25,563 nucleotides of DNA from a virus. Position 1 is the first letter of the stretch, and each line of letters opens with the position of its first letter. Shown here one piece after another: positions 15,134 through 20,415 of this stretch. Where the stretch lies: positions 1 through 25,563 of IMG/VR virus record IMGVR_UViG_3300032116_001192. The stretch is one strand, 5' to 3'. The notes beneath the pieces were generated by a model. That model had not been told where the DNA came from and did not search any database. It saw only the letters and a program-made list of their open reading frames with translations. Both the position numbers and the translations under genes were made by a program.

Positions 15134-16150
15134 TCATGGTTTTGCAGGGCTTCCTGAGGCTTCCAGGTGCCTTGCCGTGGCATCGGATTGGTGCTCGATC
15201 ACTGCATTGATCCACCACTCCAGTCGTTTGGGGGGCTCGACACCCTCGCGCCTGGCCGCTGCCAGCAGGTCGTCAACCGCCTGCTCGACCTGACCGACAG
15301 TGAAGTCCAGGTCAGTCAGGTATCCGATCAACATTTCTTCGTTTTGGTTGTTCAGAACATTTAAACTTCTTTTAATAAATATATCTCTAATAACCTTCTG
15401 ACTAGATCCTGTTCGGTGTTTTGTACAACCCTCAGAGGTTGTTGATTTTTGCTCTCCAGGTTGTATCTCATCAATTTGAGAAGATGAGTTATCCACAGGC
15501 TGTTGGACTGCTTGTGCAACAACCTCTGGAGGTTGTATGGGAATGCCTTTGGACTGCCTCTTTTTGGCGATCTCTGCCTTCATCTTCTTGACCGTCAATG
15601 TGTCGTTGCCTGTTGGCATGGTGTACTCCTTTGGTTGTGGTTTGACTGACTTGAGTGCGCCTTGCATGAGCTTGGCGATTCGCTGTTGACCGGCCCTGCT
15701 GACTGGTTCTTCCATGGCTTTTTGGTCGATCTTTTGCATGACTGGTGGCCTCGTATCTTCAATGGTTGACGTGATGGTGATGGCATCTTGAGCGCTGATT
15801 GATGGGTCGTAGATGACCCGCCAGGTGTTCATGCGCTCGCCTGGCTTGGCCTTCCAGACCACTTCCAGGTAGCCCAGCTTGGTCAACTTGACCACTTGTT
15901 TGCTGATAGCTTGCTGGCTGACCTTGAGCTGCTCGGCCAGCTTTGCCTGGCCAACCCAGGTGATCCCGGCACGGTTGCAGTAGCTGCAGATCAGGATCAG
16001 GGCACGCATCATCCCCTCAGAAAGCCGCCTGTCAGTGCATGCGCGGATCGGGATCACGGCCAGCTTGCGCTGGTCTGGGATCGGATCACGCTCTTTGATG
16101 CGCGGCTTCTTGGGGATGCTGAAGGGCACGATGTTGTCAATCATGGGCAT
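15134..16150 (-). CDS. Putative replication initiator (winged-helix protein, about 338 aa)
   Basis: The N-terminal half carries a winged helix-turn-helix (VIPIRACTDRRLSEGMMRAL, then WVGQAKLAEQLKVSQQAISK, then the wing GYLEVVWKAKPGERMNTWRV). A long hydrophilic linker follows (about residues 130-250). The C-terminal helical domain holds YLTDLDFTVGQVEQAVDDLL and LEWWINAVIEHQ. This layout of DNA-binding N-domain, linker and small C-domain is that of lambda O or plasmid-type initiators, which bind repeats and recruit the host helicase. The linker-coding DNA contains a DnaA box, iteron-like dyads and an AT-rich tract, which strongly supports the role. The ATG at 16150 has TGAG upstream; GTG at 16159 and ATG at 16144 are alternatives. 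A transcription regulator cannot be excluded. Confidence 0.72.
   Translation of the reverse strand: MPMIDNIVPFSIPKKPRIKERDPIPDQRKLAVIPIRACTDRRLSEGMMRALILICSYCNRAGITWVGQAKLAEQLKVSQQAISKQVVKLTKLGYLEVVWKAKPGERMNTWRVIYDPSISAQDAITITSTIEDTRPPVMQKIDQKAMEEPVSRAGQQRIAKLMQGALKSVKPQPKEYTMPTGNDTLTVKKMKAEIAKKRQSKGIPIQPPEVVAQAVQQPVDNSSSQIDEIQPGEQKSTTSEGCTKHRTGSSQKVIRDIFIKRSLNVLNNQNEEMLIGYLTDLDFTVGQVEQAVDDLLAAARREGVEPPKRLEWWINAVIEHQSDATARHLEASGSPAKP
15421..15442. repeat. Iteron-like inverted repeat, copy 1
   Basis: TTGTACAACCCTCAGAGGTTGT joins an 8-bp palindrome TTGTACAA with the inverted pair ACAACC-C-TC/GAGGTTGT. It matches the pattern of the copy at 15513-15537. A further half-site (CCAGGTTGTA) lies at 15456-15465. 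Confidence 0.65.
15489..15497 (+). promoter_or_regulatory. DnaA box
   Basis: TTATCCACA is a perfect match to the strong E. coli DnaA box. It lies between the two iteron-like repeats, within 100 bp of the AT-rich tract. Confidence 0.75.
15513..15537. repeat. Iteron-like inverted repeat, copy 2
   Basis: TTGTGCAAC is followed by ACAACCTC-TG-GAGGTTGT, a perfect 8-bp inverted repeat with a 2-nt centre (15519-15536). It shares the TTGTRCAA plus ACAACC/GGTTGT architecture with copy 1. Confidence 0.65.
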
Positions 16151-16370
16151 TGCGCTCACGGTAGATGTCCTTCATGTGCTGCCTGATGCGCTCGGCACTG
16201 CCTTGGCCATAGATCTTCTCGCTGGCCAGCAGCATGCGCTCCACCATGGCCTTGTCCTTCTTGTAGTCCCAGGCTGCCAGGATGTCCCTGGCCTGGCCAC
16301 GCTCGGTGATCCAGCGCTCGGGCAGTGGGCCTGTGTTCTTTGGGTAGTGCGGCTTCCATGGCCGCTTCAC
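16137..16370 (-). CDS. Small basic protein of unknown function (77 aa)
   Basis: The protein starts at a GTG that overlaps the stop of the upstream gene by 4 bp (GTGA). It has a Pro/Lys-rich N-terminus (KRPWKPHYPKNTGPLPERW) and then a helical part (QARDILAAWDYKKDKAMVER, then IYGQGSAERIRQHMKDIYRE). A longer frame that extends upstream would overlap the 63-residue gene and has an atypical Cys/Arg-rich sequence, so I reject it. The function is not recognised. The position directly before the initiator gene suggests a role in replication or its control, which is only inference. Confidence 0.7.
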   Translation of the reverse strand: MKRPWKPHYPKNTGPLPERWITERGQARDILAAWDYKKDKAMVERMLLASEKIYGQGSAERIRQHMKDIYRERNAHD

Positions 16371-16558
16371 TTGAGCTTGATCGCGTTGATCACGCGCTGG
16401 GCAATGGTTGGGTTCTGATCGGCTTTGATGCTCTCGGCAAGGTGCTTGCGCAGCCACACAACGCCGCCCAGGCGCGTCCATTCCCTGTGCTCATGAGGTC
16501 TGAGCCTTGCGCTGACTGTTCGGGTCACGCCCGTCATCTCACTCTTTGGTCTTGGCAT
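16367..16558 (-). CDS. Small putative DNA-binding protein (63 aa)
   Basis: The sequence MPRPKSEMTGVTRTVSARLR, then EWTRLGGVVWLRKHLAESIK, suggests a short beta strand (RTVSARL) followed by two helices, compatible with a ribbon-helix-helix fold. Such small basic proteins are common in phage early operons and often regulate transcription. The start lies 20 nt inside the end of the upstream coiled-coil gene and the stop overlaps the next GTG, so it is tightly coupled. No close family is named here. Confidence 0.72.
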   Translation of the reverse strand: MPRPKSEMTGVTRTVSARLRPHEHREWTRLGGVVWLRKHLAESIKADQNPTIAQRVINAIKLK

Positions 16559-16775
16559 AGTCTTCTTTCAAAATCTCGTTGTTGAGCTCCAGGGCAATGC
16601 GTCGCACCCCTTTGAGCAGCTCATGCAGGTTGTCCACGGTCTCCATCTCCCGCTCAAGCGCGTCTTTGAGCAGCGCGATCTGGTGGTGCAGGTTGCGCAG
16701 CTCACCGTTGGCCTCTTGCGTGTCGCGGATGATCCCGTCGTCATCCCGGAATAGCTTGACGTAGCTCACATGCAT
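16539..16775 (-). CDS. Short coiled-coil protein (78 aa)
   Basis: After MHVSYVKLFRDDDGIIRDTQ comes a continuous amphipathic helix (ANGELRNLHHQIALLKDALE, then METVDNLHELLKGVRRIALE) ending in an acidic/basic tail, typical of a dimeric coiled coil. I prefer the ATG at 16775 because GGAG lies 6 nt upstream. An upstream ATG at 16829 would overlap the sigma-like gene by 64 nt. Next to a sigma-like protein, a modulator of transcription is a possibility, but nothing in the sequence shows it. Confidence 0.68.
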   Translation of the reverse strand: MHVSYVKLFRDDDGIIRDTQEANGELRNLHHQIALLKDALEREMETVDNLHELLKGVRRIALELNNEILKEDYAKTKE

Positions 16776-17215
16776 CGCTTGCTCCATTTCCAGTGGTTCC
16801 AGGTGGTCACGTCGCAGTCGAGCTCCCACAGATGCACCCCGGTGATCTTCTGCTGGTGACGGCGCAGCTTGCGCATGCCCTTGAGGTAGATCTGCCTGGC
16901 TCGCTCTTGTGTGCAGCCGAGCTCATGGCCAGCCTCTTTGAGCGTCAGTTCGTCATGCACGATCAGCTTGATGACCAGCATCTCTCGATCTGTCAGGGCT
17001 GCGTCAGCCAGGATTTTGAACAACAGATCTTTGGCCTCAACCAGATCCATGTCGTCCTGCAACTGCCATGACCACTTGTGCCGGGGCAGCTCGGGCAGCT
17101 CTTCATCCCGGCTGTACCAAATCTTTTTGACCTCGCTGGGCAAAGTCTCGGTCATGAGCTGGCCGTAGTAGGGCGAGCCACGACCGTTGCGGTTTACTGT
17201 GTTTTTGCCAGTCAT
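16766..17215 (-). CDS. Sigma-70 region 4 family protein (149 aa)
   Basis: Residues about 72-118 match sigma region 4: LTDREMLVIKLIVHDELTLK, then EAGHELGCTQERARQIYLKG, then MRKLRR, with the helix-turn-helix at about 90-112. Region 4 contacts the -35 box and the beta flap of RNA polymerase. The first 70 residues do not look like region 2, so the protein is probably not a complete sigma factor. It may redirect host polymerase or act on late promoters. The C-terminal tail is Trp/Cys-rich (VHLWELDCDVTTWNHWKW), an unusual extension. The ATG overlaps the stop of the membrane micro-gene upstream. Confidence 0.82.
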   Translation of the reverse strand: MTGKNTVNRNGRGSPYYGQLMTETLPSEVKKIWYSRDEELPELPRHKWSWQLQDDMDLVEAKDLLFKILADAALTDREMLVIKLIVHDELTLKEAGHELGCTQERARQIYLKGMRKLRRHQQKITGVHLWELDCDVTTWNHWKWSKRCM

Positions 17216-17313
17216 CGTTTGTGCTCCCAGGCCTTCACAAAGGCATAGAGCACGGCCAGGCAGATCACTGCACCCAGCACCAGCACGCCAAAGATCACAA
17301 GCAGGTCAATCAC
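17212..17313 (-). CDS. 33-residue single-TM membrane micro-protein
   Basis: A GTG start (overlapping the previous stop as GTGA) opens a 33-residue frame: a hydrophobic helix (LLVIFGVLVLGAVICLAVLY, about residues 4-23) followed by FVKAWEHKR. The positive C-terminus predicts an inner-membrane peptide with an N-out, C-in topology. The TGA overlaps the sigma-like gene start (ATGA), so the frame fills the gap exactly. I cannot assign a function. Superinfection exclusion, a small holin-like or a regulatory peptide are candidates. Confidence 0.7.
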   Translation of the reverse strand: MIDLLVIFGVLVLGAVICLAVLYAFVKAWEHKR

Positions 17314-17465
17314 GCGACTACCCCTCGCATTTCCCACCCTGCTAGAAAGTAACTCCAGCGGCCTTGCATGGCAGCGTTGGTATATCTGCCCTTGTCCATC
17401 TTTAAGTCATCTTCTGTGTAACCTTTGCCCGTCATCAGGGCCGTGAATACTTGTCGTGCTTTCAT
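17310..17465 (-). CDS. Small protein of unknown function (51 aa)
   Basis: This frame reads MKARQVFTALMTGKGYTEDD, then LKMDKGRYTNAAMQGRWSYF, then LAGWEMRGVVA. The ATG overlaps the stop of the WVGLTE paralogue and its TGA overlaps the GTG of the membrane micro-gene. AAGGAG lies in the end of the preceding gene at good distance. The composition is that of a soluble small protein, and no family is recognised. Confidence 0.72.
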   Translation of the reverse strand: MKARQVFTALMTGKGYTEDDLKMDKGRYTNAAMQGRWSYFLAGWEMRGVVA

Positions 17466-17698
17466 GTGTTCTTCTCCTTGAGTTTGGCTTCGGTTAAATC
17501 AAAAATACTGCCCTCTGATCTCAAAATCGTATCTCGCTCATCTTCCGTTAGCCCTACCCACACACGTTTTGGTTTAATAAGTTCTTCCTTTGCAAAAGTC
17601 ATGGCTTGCCCCAGCTTCTTGACAAGTACATCTTCGATCAATGGCACTATGATCTCTTGCAGATATTCACGCAACGCATCTTCTTGTTTTGGTGTCAT
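17462..17698 (-). CDS. Small WVGLTE-motif protein, paralogue 1 (78 aa)
   Basis: The N-terminus (MTPKQEDALREYLQEIIVPL) is helical, the middle is KKLGQAMTFAKEELIKPKRV, and the C-terminus holds WVGLTEDERDTI followed by LTEAKLKEKNT. The WVGLTxxE core and the LKEKN end also occur in the next gene upstream, so the two arose by duplication. Similar short proteins with this core occur in other phages of related hosts, but the function is unknown to me. I prefer the start at 17698 because it overlaps the upstream stop (ATGA) and follows AAGGAG. Confidence 0.75.
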   Translation of the reverse strand: MTPKQEDALREYLQEIIVPLIEDVLVKKLGQAMTFAKEELIKPKRVWVGLTEDERDTILRSEGSIFDLTEAKLKEKNT

Positions 17699-18003
17699 GT
17701 GTTGCGCTCCTTGAGTTTGCGCTCGACCGCGGCACCGTAAAACACCCAATCAGCACTCATGCAACCGCACTCAACAGCAATATCGGTATGTTCTTGCTCA
17801 GTCAGCCCAACCCATGTGCGATCTGTCGCCTCGATCTCTTGCCCAAGCCTCTGCACTTCGCTCATGGCGCGTTCTGCCAAGGCCTTCTCTGCTATCAGTT
17901 TGGCAAAGGCTTCCAGGTGATGCACAAATCTTGCTCTGTCTTTGCCCAGGCCATACAACTCCATGCCTGAGTCACGGGCCATCTCAATAATTTCTCGTGT
18001 CAT
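17695..18003 (-). CDS. Small WVGLTE-motif protein, paralogue 2 (102 aa)
   Basis: This longer relative of the next gene has an N-terminal helical half (FVHHLEAFAKLIAEKALAER, then AMSEVQRLGQEIEAT), then RTWVGLTEQEHTDIAVECGC, and ends in ERKLKERNT. Like its paralogue, it pairs a coiled-coil-like half with the WVGLTE core. The extra MTREIIEMARDSGMELYGLG leader is absent from the shorter copy. The ATG overlaps the stop of the RuvC-like gene (ATGA). The role is unknown; possibly both form heteromers. Confidence 0.78.
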   Translation of the reverse strand: MTREIIEMARDSGMELYGLGKDRARFVHHLEAFAKLIAEKALAERAMSEVQRLGQEIEATDRTWVGLTEQEHTDIAVECGCMSADWVFYGAAVERKLKERNT

Positions 18004-18464
18004 TTGTCGGCCTCCAGTGCCCAGTGCAGCAGCGCCAGTGCGTCTGCTTCGTTGTCGTCAGTTACCGGGTGGCCAAGTAGTTGCATGGCTGCAACCATGG
18101 CTTGCTTGTCGGCGTTGCCCCGGCCAGTCGCGTGCTTCTTGATCGTGCCCACCGGCACGCCCTGGTAGGGAATGTTGTTTTGCTCGCACCAAGAGGTGAG
18201 GGTGGCCAGCAGTCCACCGTAGACATGCGCTGAGTCGGTGCTGGCGTGTCTGCGCACCTCTTCAAAGTAGATCGCGCTGATCTCTGGGCCAACGCTGCCG
18301 TAGATCTCAGCCAGCCACTTCTTGAAGCGCAGGTAGCGCATGCCGCCACCCTCGTAGCGGCCAGGCTTAAAGCTCGACCAACCATGCACGATGGTGCCGT
18401 CAGCCGCCTGGCAGGCCCAGCCGGTGGTGGTGCCCAAGTCCAGGGCCAGAACAACCGCGGTCAT
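18000..18464 (-). CDS. RuvC-like Holliday-junction resolvase (RNase H fold)
   Basis: This 154-residue protein has the RNase H-fold signature: VLALDLGTTTGWA with catalytic Asp9, a second acidic strand AIYFEEVRRH (Glu68/Glu69), and a C-terminal acidic helix TDDNEADALALLHWA (Asp137/Asp141). Such phage RuvC-like enzymes cut four-way junctions to debranch DNA before packaging or to resolve recombination intermediates. The length is close to that of bacterial RuvC. The phage also has a YqaJ/RecT pair and a terminase, so both roles are plausible. The ATG overlaps the upstream stop. Confidence 0.85.
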   Translation of the reverse strand: MTAVVLALDLGTTTGWACQAADGTIVHGWSSFKPGRYEGGGMRYLRFKKWLAEIYGSVGPEISAIYFEEVRRHASTDSAHVYGGLLATLTSWCEQNNIPYQGVPVGTIKKHATGRGNADKQAMVAAMQLLGHPVTDDNEADALALLHWALEADK

Positions 18465-18637
18465 AGCTGGCCAGCCTCGCGCAGCGCCTGCACAAATGCC
18501 TCGACATCAGGGCAGGGCAGGTCACGCCAGCAGGCAGCGTCCCCGGTCATGAAGAGCGCCTCGGTGATCACGTCATCGGGCAAGCGCTGGCCTTCCTTGG
18601 CCTTGTCCAGTATCTGGGTGGCTTCCTGGTGTGTCAT
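18461..18637 (-). CDS. Small acidic protein of unknown function (58 aa)
   Basis: This frame reads MTHQEATQILDKAKEGQRLP, then DDVITEALFMTGDAACWRDL, then PCPDVEAFVQALREAGQL. It is acidic and helical. Its ATG overlaps the stop of the regulator gene upstream and its TGA overlaps the RuvC-like gene start, so it fills the gap in a continuous operon. I recognise no family. Similar small acidic proteins next to phage regulators are common. Confidence 0.72.
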   Translation of the reverse strand: MTHQEATQILDKAKEGQRLPDDVITEALFMTGDAACWRDLPCPDVEAFVQALREAGQL

Positions 18638-18834
18638 GGCTGGCGCACCCCAGACAAGAATCGCTGCAGCCGGGGCTGAAGCTCACCATATTTGGGCATG
18701 AGCTGGTCGCGCACGCACTGGTCAATCAGGGATGAAACGCTGCGCCGCTGGTCGGCAGCCGCAGTGTCCAGCAGCGCCCTGGTGGCAGGGTGCAGCCGCA
18801 TCAGGAAGGGTTTGAGTTTGGGTGTGTCCATCAT
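18634..18834 (-). CDS. Ribbon-helix-helix (Arc/CopG-like) regulator, first gene of the early operon
   Basis: The N-terminal KLKPFLMRLHPATRALLDTA supplies a short strand followed by a helix. Then DQRRSVSSLIDQCVRDQLM, with the RSVSSLI turn, gives the second helix of a ribbon-helix-helix fold. Such proteins bind DNA as dimers at inverted repeats. Its own upstream region contains GTATATC-N5-GATAT, which suggests autoregulation. The start is uncertain: ATG ATG (18834/18831) follows AGGTGA at a rather long spacing, and an in-frame GTG at 18849 is possible. It is placed to control the divergent early and recombination transcripts. Confidence 0.75.
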   Translation of the reverse strand: MMDTPKLKPFLMRLHPATRALLDTAAADQRRSVSSLIDQCVRDQLMPKYGELQPRLQRFLSGVRQP

Positions 18835-18840
18835 CCAAGT

Positions 18841-18857
18841 GTATATCACCTAGATAT
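18841..18857. promoter_or_regulatory. Operator candidate GTATATC-N5-GATAT
   Basis: The sequence GTATATCACCTAGATAT has left half GTATATC, a 5-nt spacer and right half GATAT. The left half and spacing match the perfect dyad at 12367-12385. It overlaps the start region of the ribbon-helix-helix gene. Confidence 0.5.
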
Positions 18858-18894
18858 TGCACAGGCCACCCAAGTCACTGATTTAGCGCTGGAT

Positions 18895-18909
18895 TAGGGT
18901 AAATCCCTA
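18895..18909. promoter_or_regulatory. Operator candidate TAGGG-TAAAT-CCCTA
   Basis: A perfect 5-bp inverted repeat with a 5-nt AT-rich centre lies midway between the two divergent genes. Short symmetric dyads in this position are typical operator sites, and no other copy was seen in the window. Confidence 0.45.
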
Positions 18910-19005
18910 GAAAATACCGCCTTTTGGGGGTTGTACAGCGATATACAAACCGTGCTACAGTACACCCATGTTCAACGCACAGATGACGTGCAAGGAGTTG
19001 CAAAC

Positions 19006-19251
19006 ATGACCACCACCATCATCACCAACACCGGCAAAACAGAAGCTGGCAAGTATTTCGAGGTTGACTGCGGCAAGACCTCTGCCCATGTTTACATCAG
19101 CAATGCTGGCTACATCAATGTGTGCTGCAAAAACGCATCGCACAAGGCATGGAAAGCCAGTGGCCGTTACTTCCGCACATTTGGCGAAGCCTTGGACGGC
19201 TATAAGTCTGCAGAGATGAAGGCCATCATCAGCGCTGTGATGGAGGCCTGA
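19006..19251 (+). CDS. Small protein of unknown function, first gene of the plus-strand operon (81 aa)
   Basis: The protein begins MTTTIITNTGKTEAGKYFEV and continues with CGKTSAHVYISNAGYINVCC (about residues 22-41) and RYFRTFGEALDGYKSAEMKA. Its regular alternation suggests a small beta-sheet with a C-terminal helix. I chose the ATG at 19006 because AGGAG lies 8 nt upstream. It is encoded directly before the serine recombinase with a 2-nt gap. The function is unknown; a regulator or accessory factor of the recombinase is possible. Confidence 0.75.
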   Translation: MTTTIITNTGKTEAGKYFEVDCGKTSAHVYISNAGYINVCCKNASHKAWKASGRYFRTFGEALDGYKSAEMKAIISAVMEA

Positions 19252-19253
19252 TC

Positions 19254-19928
19254 ATGACACCCCACACCGGCAAATTCGTCGCCTACTACCGCGTTTCAAC
19301 CGACCGCCAAGGCCAGTCAGGCCTCGGCCTTGATGCCCAGCGCGAGCGCATCATGACCTACCTCAATGGTGGCAGTTGGTCTCTGATCGGTGAGTTCACC
19401 GAGGTCGAGTCGGGCCGCATGAACGATCGCCCGGCGCTGGAGGATGCGGTCAAGCTGTGCAAGCGCGAGAAGGCCACCCTGGTGGTGGCCACCCTCGACC
19501 GTCTGACCCGTGATCTGGCGTTCGGCGCGACCCTTTTGAACGACACCAAGGTGCGCTTTGTCTGCGCCGACTTCCCCGAGGCCAGCCGCGAGATGCTGCA
19601 GATGCGCATGGTGTTTGCCGAGTGGGAGGCACGCAAGATCGGTGAGCGCACCAAGCTGGCGCTGGCCGAGCTCAAGAAGAAGGGCAAGAAGCTGGGCTCA
19701 CCCACCCCCAAGATCGGTTCGGCTGCCGGGGTCAAGGTGGTCAAGGCCAAGGCCGACAAGTACGCCGACAGGGTGGGCCCCATCGTGCGCGACATCATCC
19801 GCAGGTCGGGTGCCGACACCATGCGCGACATCGCCGCCGCCTTGGAAGCCCGTGGCGTGGCCACCCCGCGTGGCAACACCAACTGGGGCCCGACTCAGGT
19901 TTCCAACCTCCTGAAGCGCATCAAATGA
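19254..19928 (+). CDS. Serine recombinase (resolvase/invertase family)
   Basis: The catalytic N-terminal domain shows YYRVSTDRQ with the nucleophile Ser15, GLDAQRERI, TEVESGRMNDRP, and ATLDRLTRDLAF with the active-site arginines near 83 and 86. A long helix with EWEARKIGERTKLALAELKK (about residues 123-145) follows, and a C-terminal DNA-binding part ends in GPTQVSNLLKRIK. At 224 residues it belongs to the small serine recombinases (resolvase, invertase or related), not the 450-600 residue integrases. It could resolve dimers, invert or delete DNA, or integrate at a compact site. GGAGG lies 7 nt before the ATG. Confidence 0.88.
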   Translation: MTPHTGKFVAYYRVSTDRQGQSGLGLDAQRERIMTYLNGGSWSLIGEFTEVESGRMNDRPALEDAVKLCKREKATLVVATLDRLTRDLAFGATLLNDTKVRFVCADFPEASREMLQMRMVFAEWEARKIGERTKLALAELKKKGKKLGSPTPKIGSAAGVKVVKAKADKYADRVGPIVRDIIRRSGADTMRDIAAALEARGVATPRGNTNWGPTQVSNLLKRIK

Positions 19929-20398
19929 CCGCCTGCACCCTGCACGCCGCCGCCAGTCGGGTCACCCTGACCGGCTGGTTGAGTGTGTCCACAATGCCAC
20001 ACATCGAGGAGATGTTTGTGTCTGACCCGTTGTTCAACTGGGAGCAGCTATTCCCAGAAGATGCCACCAAGCTGGGCGAGTACCTGCAGGAGATCGGCCA
20101 CCGCCCGGTGTGCCGCCTGGACATCAGGATCACCAGCCTGGAAGAGCTCAAGAAGGCCGCCGTGCTCATCAGCGAGCTCAACAAGACGCTGCAGGTGCTG
20201 GCCTATGCCGACGACCGGCATGAAGCTCTGCGGGTGATCCTGGCCCGTGGTGCAATGCAACAAGCACGCATCGGATTGAAGTTTTTGCGCACCAAGAAGT
20301 TCTTGGCTGGGCAGAAAAAGGACACTACCCGTAGTGTGCCCTGGCCAATACAGGTTGGGGATTTGGACAGGCCTTGGAAGGGGCCGAAAGCAGATTGA
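19925..20398 (+). CDS. Protein of unknown function (157 aa)
   Basis: The ATG at 19925 overlaps the recombinase stop (ATGA), so translational coupling is likely although no ribosome site is seen; ATGs at 19994 and 20012 are alternatives. The middle part (LFNWEQLFPEDATKLGEYLQ, RLDIRITSLEELKKAAVLIS, LQVLAYADDRHEALRVILA) is a mixed alpha/beta domain of a kind I cannot name. The C-terminal tail is basic. The 3' end carries the dyad ACACTAC-CC-GTAGTGT (20322-20337). Co-transcription with the recombinase suggests a related role. Confidence 0.7.
   Translation: MTACTLHAAASRVTLTGWLSVSTMPHIEEMFVSDPLFNWEQLFPEDATKLGEYLQEIGHRPVCRLDIRITSLEELKKAAVLISELNKTLQVLAYADDRHEALRVILARGAMQQARIGLKFLRTKKFLAGQKKDTTRSVPWPIQVGDLDRPWKGPKAD
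20322..20337. repeat. ACACTACC dyad, copy 1
   Basis: ACACTAC-CC-GTAGTGT is a perfect 7-bp inverted repeat. Related 16-bp dyads lie at 20481-20496, 21058-21073 and 21202-21217. Confidence 0.55.
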
Positions 20399-20415
20399 TT
20401 TACAAGGAGAAAATC

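Larger units (their letters stand above)
15358..15540. other. Candidate replication origin inside the initiator gene
   Basis: About 180 bp combine an AT-rich tract (about 15358-15398), two composite inverted repeats (15421-15442 and 15513-15537) and one perfect DnaA box (15489-15497) preceded by an inverted CTCATC/GATGAG pair (15467-15472 and 15483-15488). The arrangement resembles origins of lambdoid phages and iteron plasmids, where iterons lie inside the initiator gene next to an unwinding element. The codons here (AGA, ATA, TTA, AGT) are rare elsewhere in the window, as expected if DNA function constrains the sequence. Confidence 0.65.
18835..19005. promoter_or_regulatory. Divergent regulatory region between early and recombination operons
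   Basis: This 171-bp region separates the minus-strand regulator operon from the plus-strand recombination operon, so it must hold both promoters. Visible dyads are GTATATC-N5-GATAT (18841-18857), TAGGG-TAAAT-CCCTA (18895-18909) and TTGTA-N8-TACAA (18931-18948, containing a GATATAC half-site). A weak plus-strand promoter guess is TTGTAC ... TACAGT (18931-18936, 18956-18961), but the 19-nt spacer is long. I see no firm -10/-35 pair on the minus strand. Confidence 0.65.

Noticed and set aside
14835-15218. Long minus-strand reading frames (127 and 92 codons) in the gap before the SSB-like gene
   Set aside because: They overlap each other and the initiator gene end, lack ribosome sites, and have Arg/Pro/Cys-rich shadow-like composition typical of GC-rich non-coding DNA.
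16371-16481. N-terminal extension of the 77-residue protein to 114 residues
   Set aside because: It would overlap the 63-residue gene and adds atypical Cys/Arg/Gln-rich sequence; the GTG at 16370 with a GTGA overlap fits the coupling style of the operon.
17380-17386. Another GTATATC half-site
   Set aside because: It lies inside the 51-residue gene without a partner half-site.
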